Below, piece after piece: positions 11,661 through 25,507 of a stretch of 64,000 nucleotides of DNA. This DNA comes from Paramecium sonneborni (Eukaryota > Ciliophora > Oligohymenophorea > Peniculida > Parameciidae): assembly GCA_905182985.1 (NCBI GenBank), contig CAJJDN010000011.1, positions 824,042-888,041 on the forward strand, in the 5' to 3' direction. A model generated the notes under the pieces. The model worked only from the letters and a program-made list of their open reading frames with translations, made no database searches and was not told where the DNA came from. Within the stretch, counting starts at the first letter, position 1; each line of letters begins with the position of its first letter. The position numbers and the translations under genes are program-made.

Positions 11661-12632
11661 AAAAATTTAATTTTAAAAAATTGGTTTTATCATATAAAAA
11701 CTTAATATTAATCATTATATATTTGAATAATATAAAACAAAAATTAATTGTGATCTGTTTTATTGTTTGGATCTACTGACTTATTTTAATAATGTTATTG
11801 GGCGATAACATTAATAAAAAATTTAAGATAGAAGAATATATCAATAGTTTAATTTGAAGTTTGATAGTAGAATGAGATGTTAATCTAATATAAGTATTAA
11901 TAATCGAATACTTTTAGATTAAATAGTGTTTACAATAAGAGGGATTTTTAAGAATATTCTGGATTATATCAAGATTATGTTAATATTGGTTTTTTGCAGT
12001 CTTTTTTAAAAAGCAATTAAATCATTTTAAAAAATTAGATAAAAGATCTATTTACTGAGGTAAAAACTTTTAATTTAAAAATTTAAATGTATTTATACAA
12101 GCAAAAATGATTTTGTGTTAGTTTTTTAGTAACAAATAATTTTTACATGTAATTAAAATTTCTTCCTCAGTCTTTTAATCTTCATGCAGAGAGTATGATG
12201 TAAAAATAAAAATATGCAGGTGTAATTCATTTTAGACAAAGTTATTAAACAAAATTAAAAATTTAATTTTTACTTTGATATTTTTTAATTTAATAACATT
12301 TAATTCTATAACTTTGCTTTTAATTTATAACTAATCATCATAAAATAATTATTATCAAATGTAGGTTTTCTTTCCTTTTAAAAAAAGGTTTTATTTTAAA
12401 ATTCTCTAAGGATAGCTGTATTTTGATTCTCAATAAAATGGCATCATCAATATCCCGAAACTTTCATAGAACCTTTCATTATGATTCTTAAAAAATTTTT
12501 AAGTGTTCTATGTCGCAAAAAAGTAATGATGCTCTCATTAACAATAGTTCGTATGAAAGATATATATTTCTTTTTTTTGTGTTTATATTTATTTTTCTTC
12601 ATAGAAATAAGTTAGCAAAATATTATTTTGCT
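11661..12632. other. region without a supported gene
   Basis: Very AT-rich sequence downstream of RPA1. No frame keeps coding-like composition for more than a few dozen codons. A plus-strand reading beginning at ATG 12438 looks partly plausible, but it runs into the relic on the opposite strand, which is better supported. Confidence 0.35.
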
Positions 12633-12842
12633 TCATCGAGGCTCATTTGTTCTTCTCTCAATTACTAAAATACTCCCAGACTCAAATAATAATTTATTGT
12701 TTCTCAAATACTCAGTTTTAAAGATCTTCCCATAATTATCTAAATAAAGAAATCCTTTTTCATAATTAGTGATTTAAATTGAATCTAATACTCTTCAAAA
12801 CATTGATGCGACACTAATTTATTAAAATTAATGCTCTATCAT
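12633..12842 (-). pseudogene. short coding relic with two in-frame UGA codons
   Basis: A frame from ATG 12840-12842 reads MIEHQFQQISVASMF, then TGA (12795-12797), then RVLDSIQITNYEKGFLYLD, NYGKIFKTEYLRNNKLLF, ESGSILVIERRTNEPR, then TGA (12633-12635). The composition is clearly protein-like and better than either plus-strand frame. Both interruptions are in tryptophan-compatible contexts (SMF-x-RVL, EPR-x-SKI). No frameshift is needed. I recognise no family. It may be a gene remnant or part of a larger unannotated gene. Confidence 0.45.
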
Positions 12843-13089
12843 TTTTTAAATTTTAGCATATTATTTAAGTTATCTAAAAATTCCACAAAACAGAAAGTTT
12901 AATCTTAAAATTTGAAAATAAGAATTAATTTTTACATATTATATATTTATATTATATAGAGGCTATACTTTTTTAATTAAATTAATAAACCCATAATATT
13001 AAAATTAATATTTTTGTATATAAGGAAATAAAATTCTTTATAAAACTTAATCCTTCACAGGGTTCAATCATATTGAAACAAAACCTATC

Positions 13090-13150
13090 CAAGTTTAAAC
13101 CTATTTAATAGGTTGCGGGCGAGGCTCCTATTCCGGAAGCTAAGCTCGTT
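13090..13150. ncRNA. possible structured RNA patch
   Basis: A GC-rich island stands out in AT-rich non-coding DNA. A perfect hairpin (AACCTATT / AATAGGTT, 13098-13114) is followed by a second possible stem, CGAG 13120-13123 with CTCG 13145-13148, containing GCT/AGC. The segment CCGGAAGCTAAGC resembles the loop B/C part of 5S rRNA, but the rest of a 5S gene is not there. The strand is undetermined. It could be a small RNA, a relic or chance. Confidence 0.2.
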
Positions 13151-14296
13151 CTTAAATTAAACAAACGAAATTTATATAATTAATATCTTTCTTATTATAT
13201 CATAAGTTGGAAATAGAGTGAATCTACAATTAATTTGTTAAACCATTAGTGGCATACCATTATATATTTATTAGTATATTAACATATTCAATTTATTAAT
13301 AAACTTTCCATAAAAAAATTAAATTTATTAGTCAAAGACTTAATGACCATAAATTTAAAATTCTAAAAAGAAAATGATTGAACATGATTAAGATTTTAAG
13401 ATATCTTTGGAATATTAAAATAGCATTAGTATAGATAGAATAAGAAATTAAGTAAATAATGATAAGGTTTTATCAAAATCAATGTAATTAAGTCTTAAAT
13501 ATAAAACACTTCTTATTCGAATGTAAATATAGTGACCAAAAATAGAGAAAACAATGAATTTTATTTAGTATTTCAGAATAATTTAATTTTTTGTAACCAA
13601 TATCCAAATATTTTTTTTTATATTTTGAATTTTGTATAAAAAAGACAGGAGTTGGAATAAATATAAGTTAAAAATCAAATAATTGTAATTTCAAAACATT
13701 TTTTATTAAAGATATTTGAAAAGTTACTTGTAAAAATGAAGAATGCAAACAATTTGTAAAAATTGAAATAAAATTTAAAAAACCTTCTCTATTATTTATT
13801 AAATCTTAAAGAATTTAATCTATGTTATTTTTATTTAATCTAAATTCTTAGTTGTAAATTTACAACTGAAATTGAAATTTAATTAAAAGACAGGTAAGTT
13901 TGTTGTTTTTGAAATATTATTACGATTACAAATGTTTTAATAGATTAGGTAGCATATTTCATGAAATATATAAAATTTAATTGATATTTAATAGCTGCTA
14001 AATTAAAATTCATATTAATGTTTGTCTAAACAAAATGAATCATAAGTTTAAACTAATATAAATTCTGTTTAAAATTTATATGAAGGCTATTTTGAATAAA
14101 AAATTTATTGATAAACAAAAAGCTTAAAGAAGATTTTATGTGATTAAATAAATAATAAGATAATAATATTTAGATTTAAATTGAAGATTATCATTAAATA
14201 TTAGAAGAAATCGAAAATATATTGATGATCAAATATTAGATTGTAAGAATATAATTAAATATTAATAAAAATGGTTTATATTTTATTAAAACAATT
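13151..14296. other. intergenic region
   Basis: An AT-rich gap of more than 1 kb upstream of (that is, past the 3' end of) the giant Cys-rich gene. I see no coding frame or repeat that I can defend. Confidence 0.35.
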
Positions 14297-17200
14297 TCAA
14301 AAAATAATTTTATTTGTTGGTACTGCTTCAAATAGTATTACTTTTGAATTAGGTGTTTATTTATCTGCACATGATTTTATAAGTTTTTGTTTAATTATTC
14401 TTAATTGGTTTGTGAAATCAAAAAATACTGAAATTGCAAGCATAGATGTAAAGATTGTAATATGAAACCATCCAACTCTGTATTTAGTGTCTAAAGTGAG
14501 ATTGGGCATGGAATATAAAATAAAAAAGCTAGTTGCTAAGGTGATTTTGGATTCTACAAATATCATTTTGTAATATTCATATGAATTTGTCATAGGTTTT
14601 TTGGAGATGAGATATAAAGCAAATGAAATATGAGTAATTGAAATTAAAGTAGTTTATAATTGACCATCTTCTTACATAAAAATTAATAAAAGCATAAAAA
14701 TTAGTTTTTTAATTAATAATAATGAGTTGAATTGTCTGGCCCAAAATCCTTAATTGAATGTAACTCCTTCAGATAAAACAGTATATTAATTACAAATTCC
14801 AATAGATTTTGATGTTTATTTTGACATAATAAAGTAAATAACAATAAAAATGAATGAAAAAGTAATAGCAGCTACCATCAGACTAAAAATAGTTATAAAA
14901 TTATGAAATTGAGGATAATATAATTGAAGCAATACACTGAAAAGTATATCATAAGTATTAGTTAGAAATATTCTAATAATTCCAGAATAGAAGAAATAGA
15001 ATTAAAATTTAACTAATAATCTTAATAATTGTTGTACTATTTTAATTATATTTAGATGATTATATACATGATGAATATATTTATTAATAGTATAAATGAG
15101 TGCTAAGCTAACGTACAATGAAGCAAAAGTAGTTCCCAAAACAAGTAATGAACTTCCAAAATTATAAAAGTAAAATGCATTGATATTATCTTCTAAAAAT
15201 TTATTAGTTGTTTGAATGAAAATAGTTTCACCAAAACAAAATAGATTAATTATGTCTTAATAATGAATAAAATCTAATAATGGTTGTAAAGTAATGATAG
15301 TAAATAGATTAAAGAAGGTATTTAAGTTAGTTGGAAATTGTATATTAATATATTTTATGTAAGATAAATATTATACCATATCTAGAAGATTCCAAAATAC
15401 ATCTAAGTTACAAGTAAGAATAGAAAGTAAAGCAATGGCCAATAATATATATAAGAGGATAGAATTAAAAACATTAGTGGTAGAAGATATGCGTTTGTTT
15501 GATTCAGTTTCATAATAACATGTAAATAATTTGATTGTTTATTTAGTATTTAGAGGATGTTGATTATTTTAATCAAGAAATTCAGAACCCTAAAAAGATA
15601 TAAGGAGTGTTGGATTTTATACACTTATCAAGAATTCAACAATTATTAAATATTCAATAGGTTCATATGTCGTAATAGAATATAATGAATTATTTTGGTG
15701 TATTTAAATTTGATAATTAATAGGATTTAGATTTAAAATAGAAGTCTAGATAAGTGAATAATTATTAGATGTATTTTGATATTTGAGATTAGAAGTAAAT
15801 GATAATTTAATTGATTGAATATAGTTTGGAGCAGCGTTTAAGAGCGTTAAAATCATGTAAGGTTATTAAGTATATTGACATACTGATGGTGAATCAAGAT
15901 CATTGTAACATGTCCATTATTATTCAATCATACAAGTTGATGAACATCCATCTAATGAATCAATATTAGCATCATCACATTATTCATTATTTTTATCATT
16001 TGTAGTTACTATTATGCCATCTCCACATATTACTTCACATTATCCTTTAATTGATATAGACCATCCATGTTGACATTCTAAACACGTACCTTAAAAACAT
16101 AGAATACATGAATGATGACATTCAAATAAACATTCAAAACATCCATCATATCTATCCAAGTTTCCATCATCACAATGTTCTTTACCTTGAACTATTTCAT
16201 CTCCACATTTTGTTATACAATTATTTATCTCATCTAAATAGTAGCCATTTTCATAATCACATTCTACACAAATCCCTCCTAAACAATTGTAACATCCGAT
16301 AACACAACTAAATTTACAATCATAACATCCATCATGAGCTAACCAATTTCCGTCATCACACTATTCTGTCTCTAAGTTAACTATTCCATCTCCACATATA
16401 TTTTCACATTTTGTATTATAACATTTGTCTTCATACCAAATACATTATTAACCATACTTATCTAAAAAACAAGATTCTATATTATCATTATTTTAACAAT
16501 TATTTATTTAAACACAACTATTTCTTTATTTACTATAAGTACAAGTATTCATAAAACTTTAACATTAAGAATGACTATGATAATTAGCAATATCTGCTAA
16601 TTCACATTTTCTATTAACACATTAGTGATGAAACCATAGACATTAGAATCCTTATCTTGATATGATACATTAATAATCAAATCGAAAGTCACTACAACTG
16701 TATGATGTAATACATTAAACTCCATTTGTAATACAATTACCATTAAGAATGGACTTACAATATTAATCGCTCGTAGAGTAATAATCTTCGCAAACAATCT
16801 TCTAACATCCTTACACACAATTTCTTTGATTATTATCACGGATATTAAGAAATTTACAAGTATTATTATTGTAACTATTACATGATGCTTTATTTTAACA
16901 TCCAAATCCAGAATCTGCAAGAGTACATTCATTTAATAAAGATTCACAATCAGAAGCAGTTTTGATTGTATTGTCAATATTTATACAATTTAATTCTTTA
17001 CAAACTCCATATTATTTGCTCCAATAGCATTTATTTCTATTAACATCTATAAAACATTATATTTTGGAAGCTAAATTACAATTTGATACTAAATTTGTGC
17101 ATCCACTTTGAATTGATGATATTGTACAAATCTAAATTGTTTATGATTAGAATTATTCACATTCATTAATTGTATCAATTTCTTACGGTGCTGTTGTGCA

Positions 17201-20200
17201 ATCAATAATGTTTATACATTAGGTTTCTTACTAATTTACTGTACAAGATTTTAACCATTAAGAACAATTTGAATGATTAAAATTATTGAATGGATAATTA
17301 GAACAACTTTTAATAACACAATTATCATTAATCCATACACAGATATTTGATGATAAATCTGTTGTAGAATTACATAGAGTTTCATCTAAATAAGAATTGC
17401 ATGTTGATAATTTATTTTAACAAATAGATCCTATTAAATTACATTGACTATATTATTCACATAATAGTGGAGGAGAAACTAATGAATTGTATTAAGAACA
17501 TTAAGCATCTATACATGATGATCCATTCCAAAAGCAATACTTTTTTGATGTTGTAAATGCATACTAACATAATTATTATGTTGTATATAAATTACAGAGG
17601 GATAAAATAGTTCTACAACCATTCAAAGTTGTATTCAATACACATTTATTATTAAATTATAAACATATCCAATTACTGTATATATTATTTGAAGTAACAT
17701 AAGCGGAGCATTAATTATAAATACAAGTAGAAGTGTTTAGATCCCATTCGCATAAATTGTTATAAATATCTTTGGTGCATTAATAATTAGATGTATATAA
17801 AGAACACTCAGCCTTTTTGGTTTAACAATAACTCGATTTATCACTAAAATTATATTTAATTACACATCCATTATTTTTGAGATAACAATCATCAAAAAAT
17901 AGAGGATTCTTAATTTAAGAACATTAATACTATTCTTAACAAACATTATTAATCCATAAACATTTGTTGCCACTTTGTAGAATAACTGAAAAACATGATT
18001 ATTAAGTTGTGGCTGTATTACAAACATTTTATTTACATAAAGCAGTATTCCAGTAACAATAATTAAAGTATTCGCAATCGGTTTGATTGAGTTGAAATTA
18101 ACATTAATTTTAATTTTCACATTAATTGTTATACCATATACATTAATTAAGTTTATTACAATATTCCATTTATTAATATTCATTACATGATTTAAATTCA
18201 CAACCTGTTGTAGTTTTAGATAATCTACAAAGATCATATCTAATACATTAATATTCTGTAAATCCATTAGTAAAAGTGTTTGTACAATCAAAATAATCAA
18301 CACATTAAGAATTAATCCATAAACATTTAAGATTAGAACTATTATAAGCTAAATAACAATAAACTTCATTAGTGACTTGATTACAATTAGTTATATCAAT
18401 ACAATTAGACATTCCTTAAATACATTTATTATTAGATAATAGACAATTATTATTTAAAAGTGAACATGATAATAGTTAACAAGATGTACCATTCCATTAA
18501 CAAGATTATCCATCTATTGTTATTCTTGAATTACAGAATGTAGAACCATAAGAAGTTAAATCATTACCATTAGTAACAAAAATACATTTAGATCCATAAT
18601 AATAACAAAATTTTTGAAATGCTGGACAATTTGTAGCATTAGCGCTAACTAAATCAGTACATAATTTTTTAACACAGGTTCCTGCTGTTCCAAATTTACA
18701 ATTAACTTATTAAACAACAAGGGTATTACAATTGGTATTAAATGCATTACAATTCTATTGAGAATAACATTTATTATTTTAAGATACACATGTATGTCCA
18801 CTAGGTAATTTTAATGTACCATCAATGGATGTACAAAGTGTTTAATCTTATATGTATTCACAATTATTAGAATGCATACATCCTATTCCTGTAAGTATAT
18901 TTAATATGCATTCAGGATTATGTTTTTAACAATCATAATCAGTTGTAGCATCATCAATTAACTCACATTAATTAGCTAATATTTATGTACAACAACCATT
19001 ATGATAATAACAATAGTTATTCATACATCTTGGAATAGTGTGATTGCATATAATATTATTAGAAATTAAATCGCATTTTAATGGTCTTGTTATACAACCA
19101 ATAGTATCTAAATAACATTATTAATAATTTAAGAAGTAAATACATTCGCTTTCAGTTATAGCAGTAGTATTATCTTCGCAAATGACATCTTCGCATTTTT
19201 AATCTAATTAGTTCCATTTACATGGTTAATCATTATTATTAATTTTGCAATCCAATTTATTTTTATATGCTTAACAGTATGTTTTATATATACAAATAGC
19301 AGTCAGATCATTAAGTTAACAACTAGAATCAATACTTTCACATTCATTAATATCAACTGTCTCTATTTAATACCCATCACATTTCCTAATACATTGTATT
19401 CCATCCCATTAACATTTCTAATTATCTATACCTATAACACATTAATGTTAATATAAATAATCTTCACAATTTTATCTTGCTTCACAACCATAAACTTTTT
19501 AAATTACTGTACATAATCCATTCCATCTATTACATTTCTCATGGTTATCATATTAACTTATATTATTTGCTGTACTACATAATTAAGAATTAGATTATAT
19601 TTAACATTAATTGTCTTTCCATTAACAATATATTCCTGATTATAAACCTATATAACATTATTCTTCACTCAATAATTCATAACAATTACTTGGCCAATCT
19701 TTACAAGAATTACTAAATTCATTTATTATACAATCATTTTTCCAATTTTAACAATCTTCTTATGTTGAAAATTTACCCATTTCACAAGTTTTTTCTAAAC
19801 ATTTTCCATCCTTAAATATACATTATATTCTATCTAAAGTGCTTTTACATTATATTTCATTTTCATAATCTTAACAATTTTGCAACTTATAAACACAACC
19901 TTAACCAACCTATGAATTTGAATCTTTTAATTCAACTGTACAATTTATATTCCATTATTCACATTAAATATGACTATTTAAGTTTACTGGAGCTTTTGAA
20001 CAATAAGCAATTGTANAATGTACCATCAATGGATGTACAAAGTGTTTAATCTTATATGTATTCACAATTATTAGAATGCATACATCCTATTCCTGTAAGT
20101 ATATTTAATATGCATTCAGGATTATGTTTTTAACAATCATAATCAGTTGTAGCATCATCAATTAACTCACATTAATTAGCTAATATTTATGTACAACAAC

Positions 20201-22400
20201 CATTATGATAATAACAATAGTTATTCATACATCTTGGAATAGTGTGATTGCATATAATATTATTAGAAATTAAATCGCATTTTAATGGTCTTGTTATACA
20301 ACCAATAGTATCTAAATAACATTATTAATAATTTAAGAAGTAAATACATTCGCTTTCAGTTATAGCAGTAGTATTATCTTCGCAAATGACATCTTCGCAT
20401 TTTTAATCTAATTAGTTCCATTTACATGGTTAATCATTATTATTAATTTTGCAATCCAATTTATTTTTATATGCTTAACAGTATGTTTTATATATACAAA
20501 TAGCAGTCAGATCATTAAGTTAACAACTAGAATCAATACTTTCACATTCATTAATATCAACTGTCTCTATTTAATACCCATCACATTTCCTAATACATTG
20601 TATTCCATCCCATTAACATTTCTAATTATCTATACCTATAACACATTAATGTTAATATAAATAATCTTCACAATTTTATCTTGCTTCACAACCATAAACT
20701 TTTTAAATTACTGTACATAATCCATTCCATCTATTACATTTCTCATGGTTATCATATTAACTTATATTATTTGCTGTACTACATAATTAAGAATTAGATT
20801 ATATTTAACATTAATTGTCTTTCCATTAACAATATATTCCTGATTATAAACCTATATAACATTATTCTTCACTCAATAATTCATAACAATTACTTGGCCA
20901 ATCTTTACAAGAATTACTAAATTCATTTATTATACAATCATTTTTCCAATTTTAACAATCTTCTTATGTTGAAAATTTACCCATTTCACAAGTTTTTTCT
21001 AAACATTTTCCATCCTTAAATATACATTATATTCTATCTAAAGTGCTTTTACATTATATTTCATTTTCATAATCTTAACAATTTTGCAACTTATAAACAC
21101 AACCTTAACCAACCTATGAATTTGAATCTTTTAATTCAACTGTACAATTTATATTCCATTATTCACATTAAATATGACTATTTAAGTTTACTGGAGCTTT
21201 TGAACAATAAGCAATTGTACAAGTATAAGAATGACATAAATCGCCAGAATTTTATTTATAACAATAAGTATTATTCGTTATAGATGAACAATATTATGGC
21301 AAATCAATACAATATCCATTTGTATCACCAACACATGATGTATCATTCTTCCATAAAGCACAATTAGTATATTGAGGTGCTATTTAACAAGTTTTAAGAA
21401 CACATTCATTATTTTCCCACCAACATTATTATTATGCATAATCTATCAAACAAGAATCTTAAGTTTCAAACTAATTACAATTTTAAGGTTTTGACTTACA
21501 ATTACCTTGTTAAGTAGGAACACAATCTAAATCTTGAAAATATGTTGAACATTCTTCTCCTTTTGGAATATTTGAACATACTTTTTTGATACACATACTT
21601 CCAGTCCAGAAGCATTAATTATAATCAATATCTATTACACAACCATTTATGTGTTTAAAATCGTTGCATTTTGTTCTTAAGATGCAGTTGAATCCATTTG
21701 TAGTACAAGTTGATAAAAATTAATTACATAATTTGTCTGTAGAAAATTAAGCATTCACACATATTTTTTCCATGCACAATGCTTTTGATTAATTCCAAAA
21801 ACATTCCTTACCATCAATTGTACTGAAACATTGGAATATTTTGTATTATTCGCATTAAATAGCTTTATCTATGCACATTCCTTTCTAATTTATTGTACAA
21901 TGATTTAATGCAGTTTAACATAATAAATGTGATCTTAAAATAGGTAAATCAGAACATTCTAAAATCTTTGAACATATAGGAAATTGCTTTAAGTTCCATG
22001 AACAATATCCTCCATTTATATCTTGATTTTAACAAGCTAATTATGTTTTGTAATTTTAGCAATCTTTTTTTGAAATGCAAATATTGCCATCTGAAATGCA
22101 ATTTATTGATGAGGCACATTTATCTTTTGAAATCTTATCACATCCTTAAAAATCTATGCATTAACTATCTATAAATGCACAATCTGTTTATAAAACGCAT
22201 TCTTCTTCTTAATACTATTCACATTTATTTCCATTCCGAATAATGTAATTTAGTTTTTAGTTACATTTGTTATTTAACCACTAACATCTTTTAGATATCT
22301 CACAAATGAATTAATCAGTAATATGATAACATTGGCATTATTAAACTTAGGAATTAATTGTTCTAATTAACATAATGACTAGCAAGATGTATTATATCAT
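14297..22400 (-). CDS. giant Cys-rich surface protein with multi-pass C-terminus (Paramecium surface-antigen type)
   Basis: The start at 22400 gives the signal peptide MIQYILLVIMLIRTINSQV, followed at once by Cys pairs. Thousands of bases of regularly spaced Cys follow, with C-x(n)-W and C-x-Y patterns as in Paramecium immobilisation-antigen domains. Near 15900-16420 there are three modules of CGDG(I)...CDD(G/A)N...DGC type (DUF4215-like). The last ~450 residues lose Cys and become strongly hydrophobic, with several membrane segments (AAITFSFIFIVIYFI, ITHISFALYLI, TIFTSMLAISVFF), ending at TGA 14297-14299. The raw span of 8104 bases is out of frame, but removing the artefactual duplication (1203 bases plus N) leaves 6900 bases, exactly 2300 codons with no intron required. 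It is probably a plasma-membrane or ciliary-surface protein; the ligand is unknown. Confidence 0.82.
18813..21219. repeat. assembly duplication around N at 20016
   Basis: Bases 18813-20015 recur as 20017-21219 with no difference in the parts I compared. The junction is a single N. Left copy ends with ...GCAATTGTA, which is where the right copy continues into new sequence, the pattern of two overlapping contigs joined without merging. Collapsing it restores the frame of the surrounding gene. Confidence 0.92.
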
Positions 22401-22614
22401 TTATTTTAATTATACAAATTACCCATGATCAACTATCATTAATTAACTTAAACAACAACAAAAATTATTCTAAAATTCAAAGACAATTTACTCATTTTAT
22501 TATTATAAATTATATTGTATACTGAAATACTTTCTGATTAAATATATCACTAATTCAATATATATATATAAATTTTTTGATATTTTTAGATTAGAAATAC
22601 ATTTAATCTATTTG

Positions 22615-23954
22615 ATGTTTTAGATAGAAGCATATTAATATCCATGGAAATGTATGATCTGTGATCATGTAAGTGAGTATTTTATTAAAAAATGTACTCA
22701 ATGTCAAACACCTAAAGAATTCTTTGGCTGTTAAATGAATATCAATTGTATTATTATCACTTATTTTAGATGAATTGAATTATAAAGAGCATTTCTCTAA
22801 TATAGGAATCATTGAAATAGAATGTAATCAAACAAGAGATATACAAGAAATCATTAAACTTAAAATTTCAAAGATTAGGATTTCTGATTTTGATGAAGAT
22901 AACAACTATTCTTAATCATTTATTATTTAACCTATAAACTCTATTACTTAAGATAAAAATTAATAAACAATTCCATTCCAAAAAACATTTTCATATTTAG
23001 ATAATATAGATCTTATTATTTTTGAAAATAGAATTAAGGCATAAATTTATCTAAATTAATGTATTAAACTTAATTTATAATGTCCTATTAAAAAATATAT
23101 TGAACTTAAAACTGTTTTTCCCTATTAAAAACCATAATTGAACTAAATTGAAATGTTAAAGTCTCTCAAATTAACACAATAATGTATCTATTTATTCTAA
23201 TTTATTAAAGCTTAATAGTTTGCATTGAATTCCATAGTCATTGAATTACTCAAAAGATCTTTTACTTTTTAATACTAAATGTTATAATCATTATAATTTC
23301 CAATCCCTGAAGAAGAATCTCGAATATAAGGATTTAATTATTTAATTATACTAAACTTTTAAACTACATGCTTTTAAGATTACTAAATAAAGTTTAATCC
23401 TGAAATTATTGAATTTTCAGCATAATTTTATGATATAAAGTTAAGAAAAGTCACTCAAATTTATTAAAAATTTATAAAACCATAAGAAAATTAAACTATT
23501 AGTGAATATTGCACCTAATAAACAGGTATCATATAATCTCAAATAACTAATGGTGTTTAACTTTAATTAGCTATAAATTAATTTTAAGATTTATTAAGAG
23601 ATTTAGGAAGAATATGTATAATTACTTCAAGTGATTTTGAATTAAATCATCTTAAAAAGGAAGCTGAAAGAAAAGGAATTAAGCTTGTTAAATATTTTAC
23701 TTATTATATTAATCTTAAAAAAGGTTTATTTTAATTTTATAAATATAGTATTTCCAAAATCATTAAGAATAAAGAATTATCTCAAAGATCCAAATTTGAT
23801 GGAAATGTTAGAAGATTGTGGACTTCCATTATCAGGTAAATTTTAAAATGGAATTGAAAATGTGAAAAATATCACACGTATTGTTGACCATTTAATAAAT
23901 AATGAAAACTTTAGATTCGATGAAAGAATGATTATTTATACATATAAATTGTGA
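22615..23954 (+). CDS. RanBP2-type zinc-finger protein
   Basis: Three exons; introns at 22748-22769 (22 nt) and 23724-23748 (25 nt). The spliced length is exactly 431 codons (430 aa). Residues ~10-35 carry a RanBP2/NZF zinc finger: WKCMICDHVSEYFIKKCTQC, that is W-x-C-x2-C-x10-C-x2-C. Such fingers bind ubiquitin, single-stranded RNA or Ran. The rest (Q/N/I/F-rich, with ITSSDFELNHLKKEAERKGI) has no family I know. The chosen start is the first ATG in frame, nine codons before the finger. It is divergent from the giant surface gene (215-bp gap). The same frame stays open after the TGA at 23952, so the true end may be further downstream (see findings). Confidence 0.75.
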
Positions 23955-24143
23955 ATCAGGTTTATCTATCTTATAGAACGCTTTTTAGTTAATTTTATTG
24001 TTTTTAAGGAGTTCTTATTTCCATTCTAGATTATTTTACAAAATTTATAAATTGAATAATTATTACTTTTAAAAAGTATTAGTTAATTTTAAACTATTTT
24101 TTTATATTTCCTATAATCCTAAATAATAAAAAAGAATCGAATT

Positions 24144-25507
24144 CATGAATTTTTGTTTATTATTAAATTATCTTTATCTTTCAATCATAATTATCTCTCT
24201 TATGATAAATTTAGTATTGAGCATTTAAATAGTAAATATTATCTATTTTCTGACAGTGGTTAATTGATTGAAATAGAGAATTTGTTTAATTTTATTTGAA
24301 TAAAAGTAACATAATCAGAAAATTAAGTTTTACAATTGTATAATCCTTAAGACTTTTAAATAATTCAATAATATATTTAAATAGAGTAATTGGAGAAGAA
24401 AAATATATATAAACTTGAAATTCTAAACCATCTTTGTAGTAATCATTATTAAATAATATAAATTAATTGATTTTATGTTCATTAGATAAGATAAATTTTA
24501 GATATCAAACCAAAAAGGATTCAAAATATATAGAAAAAGCAACAAATCAAGTTAACATATGTGTTGAGAAATAACTTTCAAAAATTTATAAAGAAAAAGA
24601 TGATCATATATAGTGTATCTCATGTTTATAAGATATTATGAAAGAAAACATTTACAATCATATATTTGACCCACTACATATACTTAAACTGTAAGAAAAC
24701 TTTATAAGGAAATAGAATCAAAACACAAATGAAAAGATTTTGTAGAAAATTGAAAATAAAAAATAGTAATCTCTAATATAATAAATAAAATAAGAATAAA
24801 TAGTTTAGGAAGTTTAAAAGCAATAGACTAATGATATTTCATTTATAGACTAAGATTAGAATTAAAATAGGATTAATAATTGCCTTGAAAATTTTATTGA
24901 ATCCTTATAATTTGATTTAAAGTAAATTGGTAAAATTTAACTATCATTAATTGTATCAATTTTGGTTAAAACATATTGCACAATTAGTGATCTTTTAGAA
25001 ATGAAGTTCTCCTAAATCTAGGATAAAAATAATTTTTATTATCTAAAAATTAAAAATTCTTGGAAAAAAAGTGTCTTAATTTTAAAATCAGGATTTCCTG
25101 ACTATTTATAAGATCTAATAAGAAAGAATGCAGGATCTAATAAGCCTTTGATGAAATTATTAGGATAGAACAAAAGATAATATTTAAGTAAATAATTATG
25201 GATTGGATGCTAATAAATATCTATTCAAACCAAAGATGTAGAATATATGAATTTTCTGTAAGGCTTAAATTTAAAAAATCTAAAAAGACTTGCAATCGAA
25301 AGATTAATCAAAAGAAATCCAACCTATATTAATATATAATCAACATCAGGAGATAAAAACTAACAAACATAAAGTAAAATTAAAGTTTAAGAGATTTAAA
25401 CGATTGAACAAACAATGAATTTAGAAAAAAAGCAAGTTATCAAAATTAAAATAATAAAGGAAAAATAAAATAAATTTTTAAATGAAAAATAAGAAATAGT
25501 ATAATGA
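24144..25507 (+). CDS. uncharacterised protein, 5' end uncertain
   Basis: From about 24488 to TGA 25505-25507 there is a long, convincing frame: CISC motif, a Q/K-rich coiled stretch, then TISDLLEMKFSQIQDKNNFY, KKSVLILKSGFPDYLQDLI and NLKNLKRLAIERLIKRNP. Upstream frames (IYKLEILNHLC near 24400; YDKFSIEHLNSKYYLFSD near 24200) are coding-like but need intron(s), one near 24438-24487 (50 nt, long for this genome). No start codon could be fixed. The TISDLLEMKF...KKSVLILK segment vaguely recalls tyrosine recombinases, but the catalytic R-H-x-R-Y set is not evident. The TGA of the preceding gene lies in the same frame as part of this region, so the two may be one gene. Confidence 0.5.

Noticed and set aside
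14271..14465. Plus-strand 64-aa ORF
   Set aside because: Overlaps the well-supported C-terminal membrane segments of the giant minus-strand gene.
16108..18303. Several 64-147 aa ORFs in the Cys-rich region
   Set aside because: Alternate-frame shadows of the 2300-codon gene; their N/I/V/H composition comes from the Cys-rich frame.
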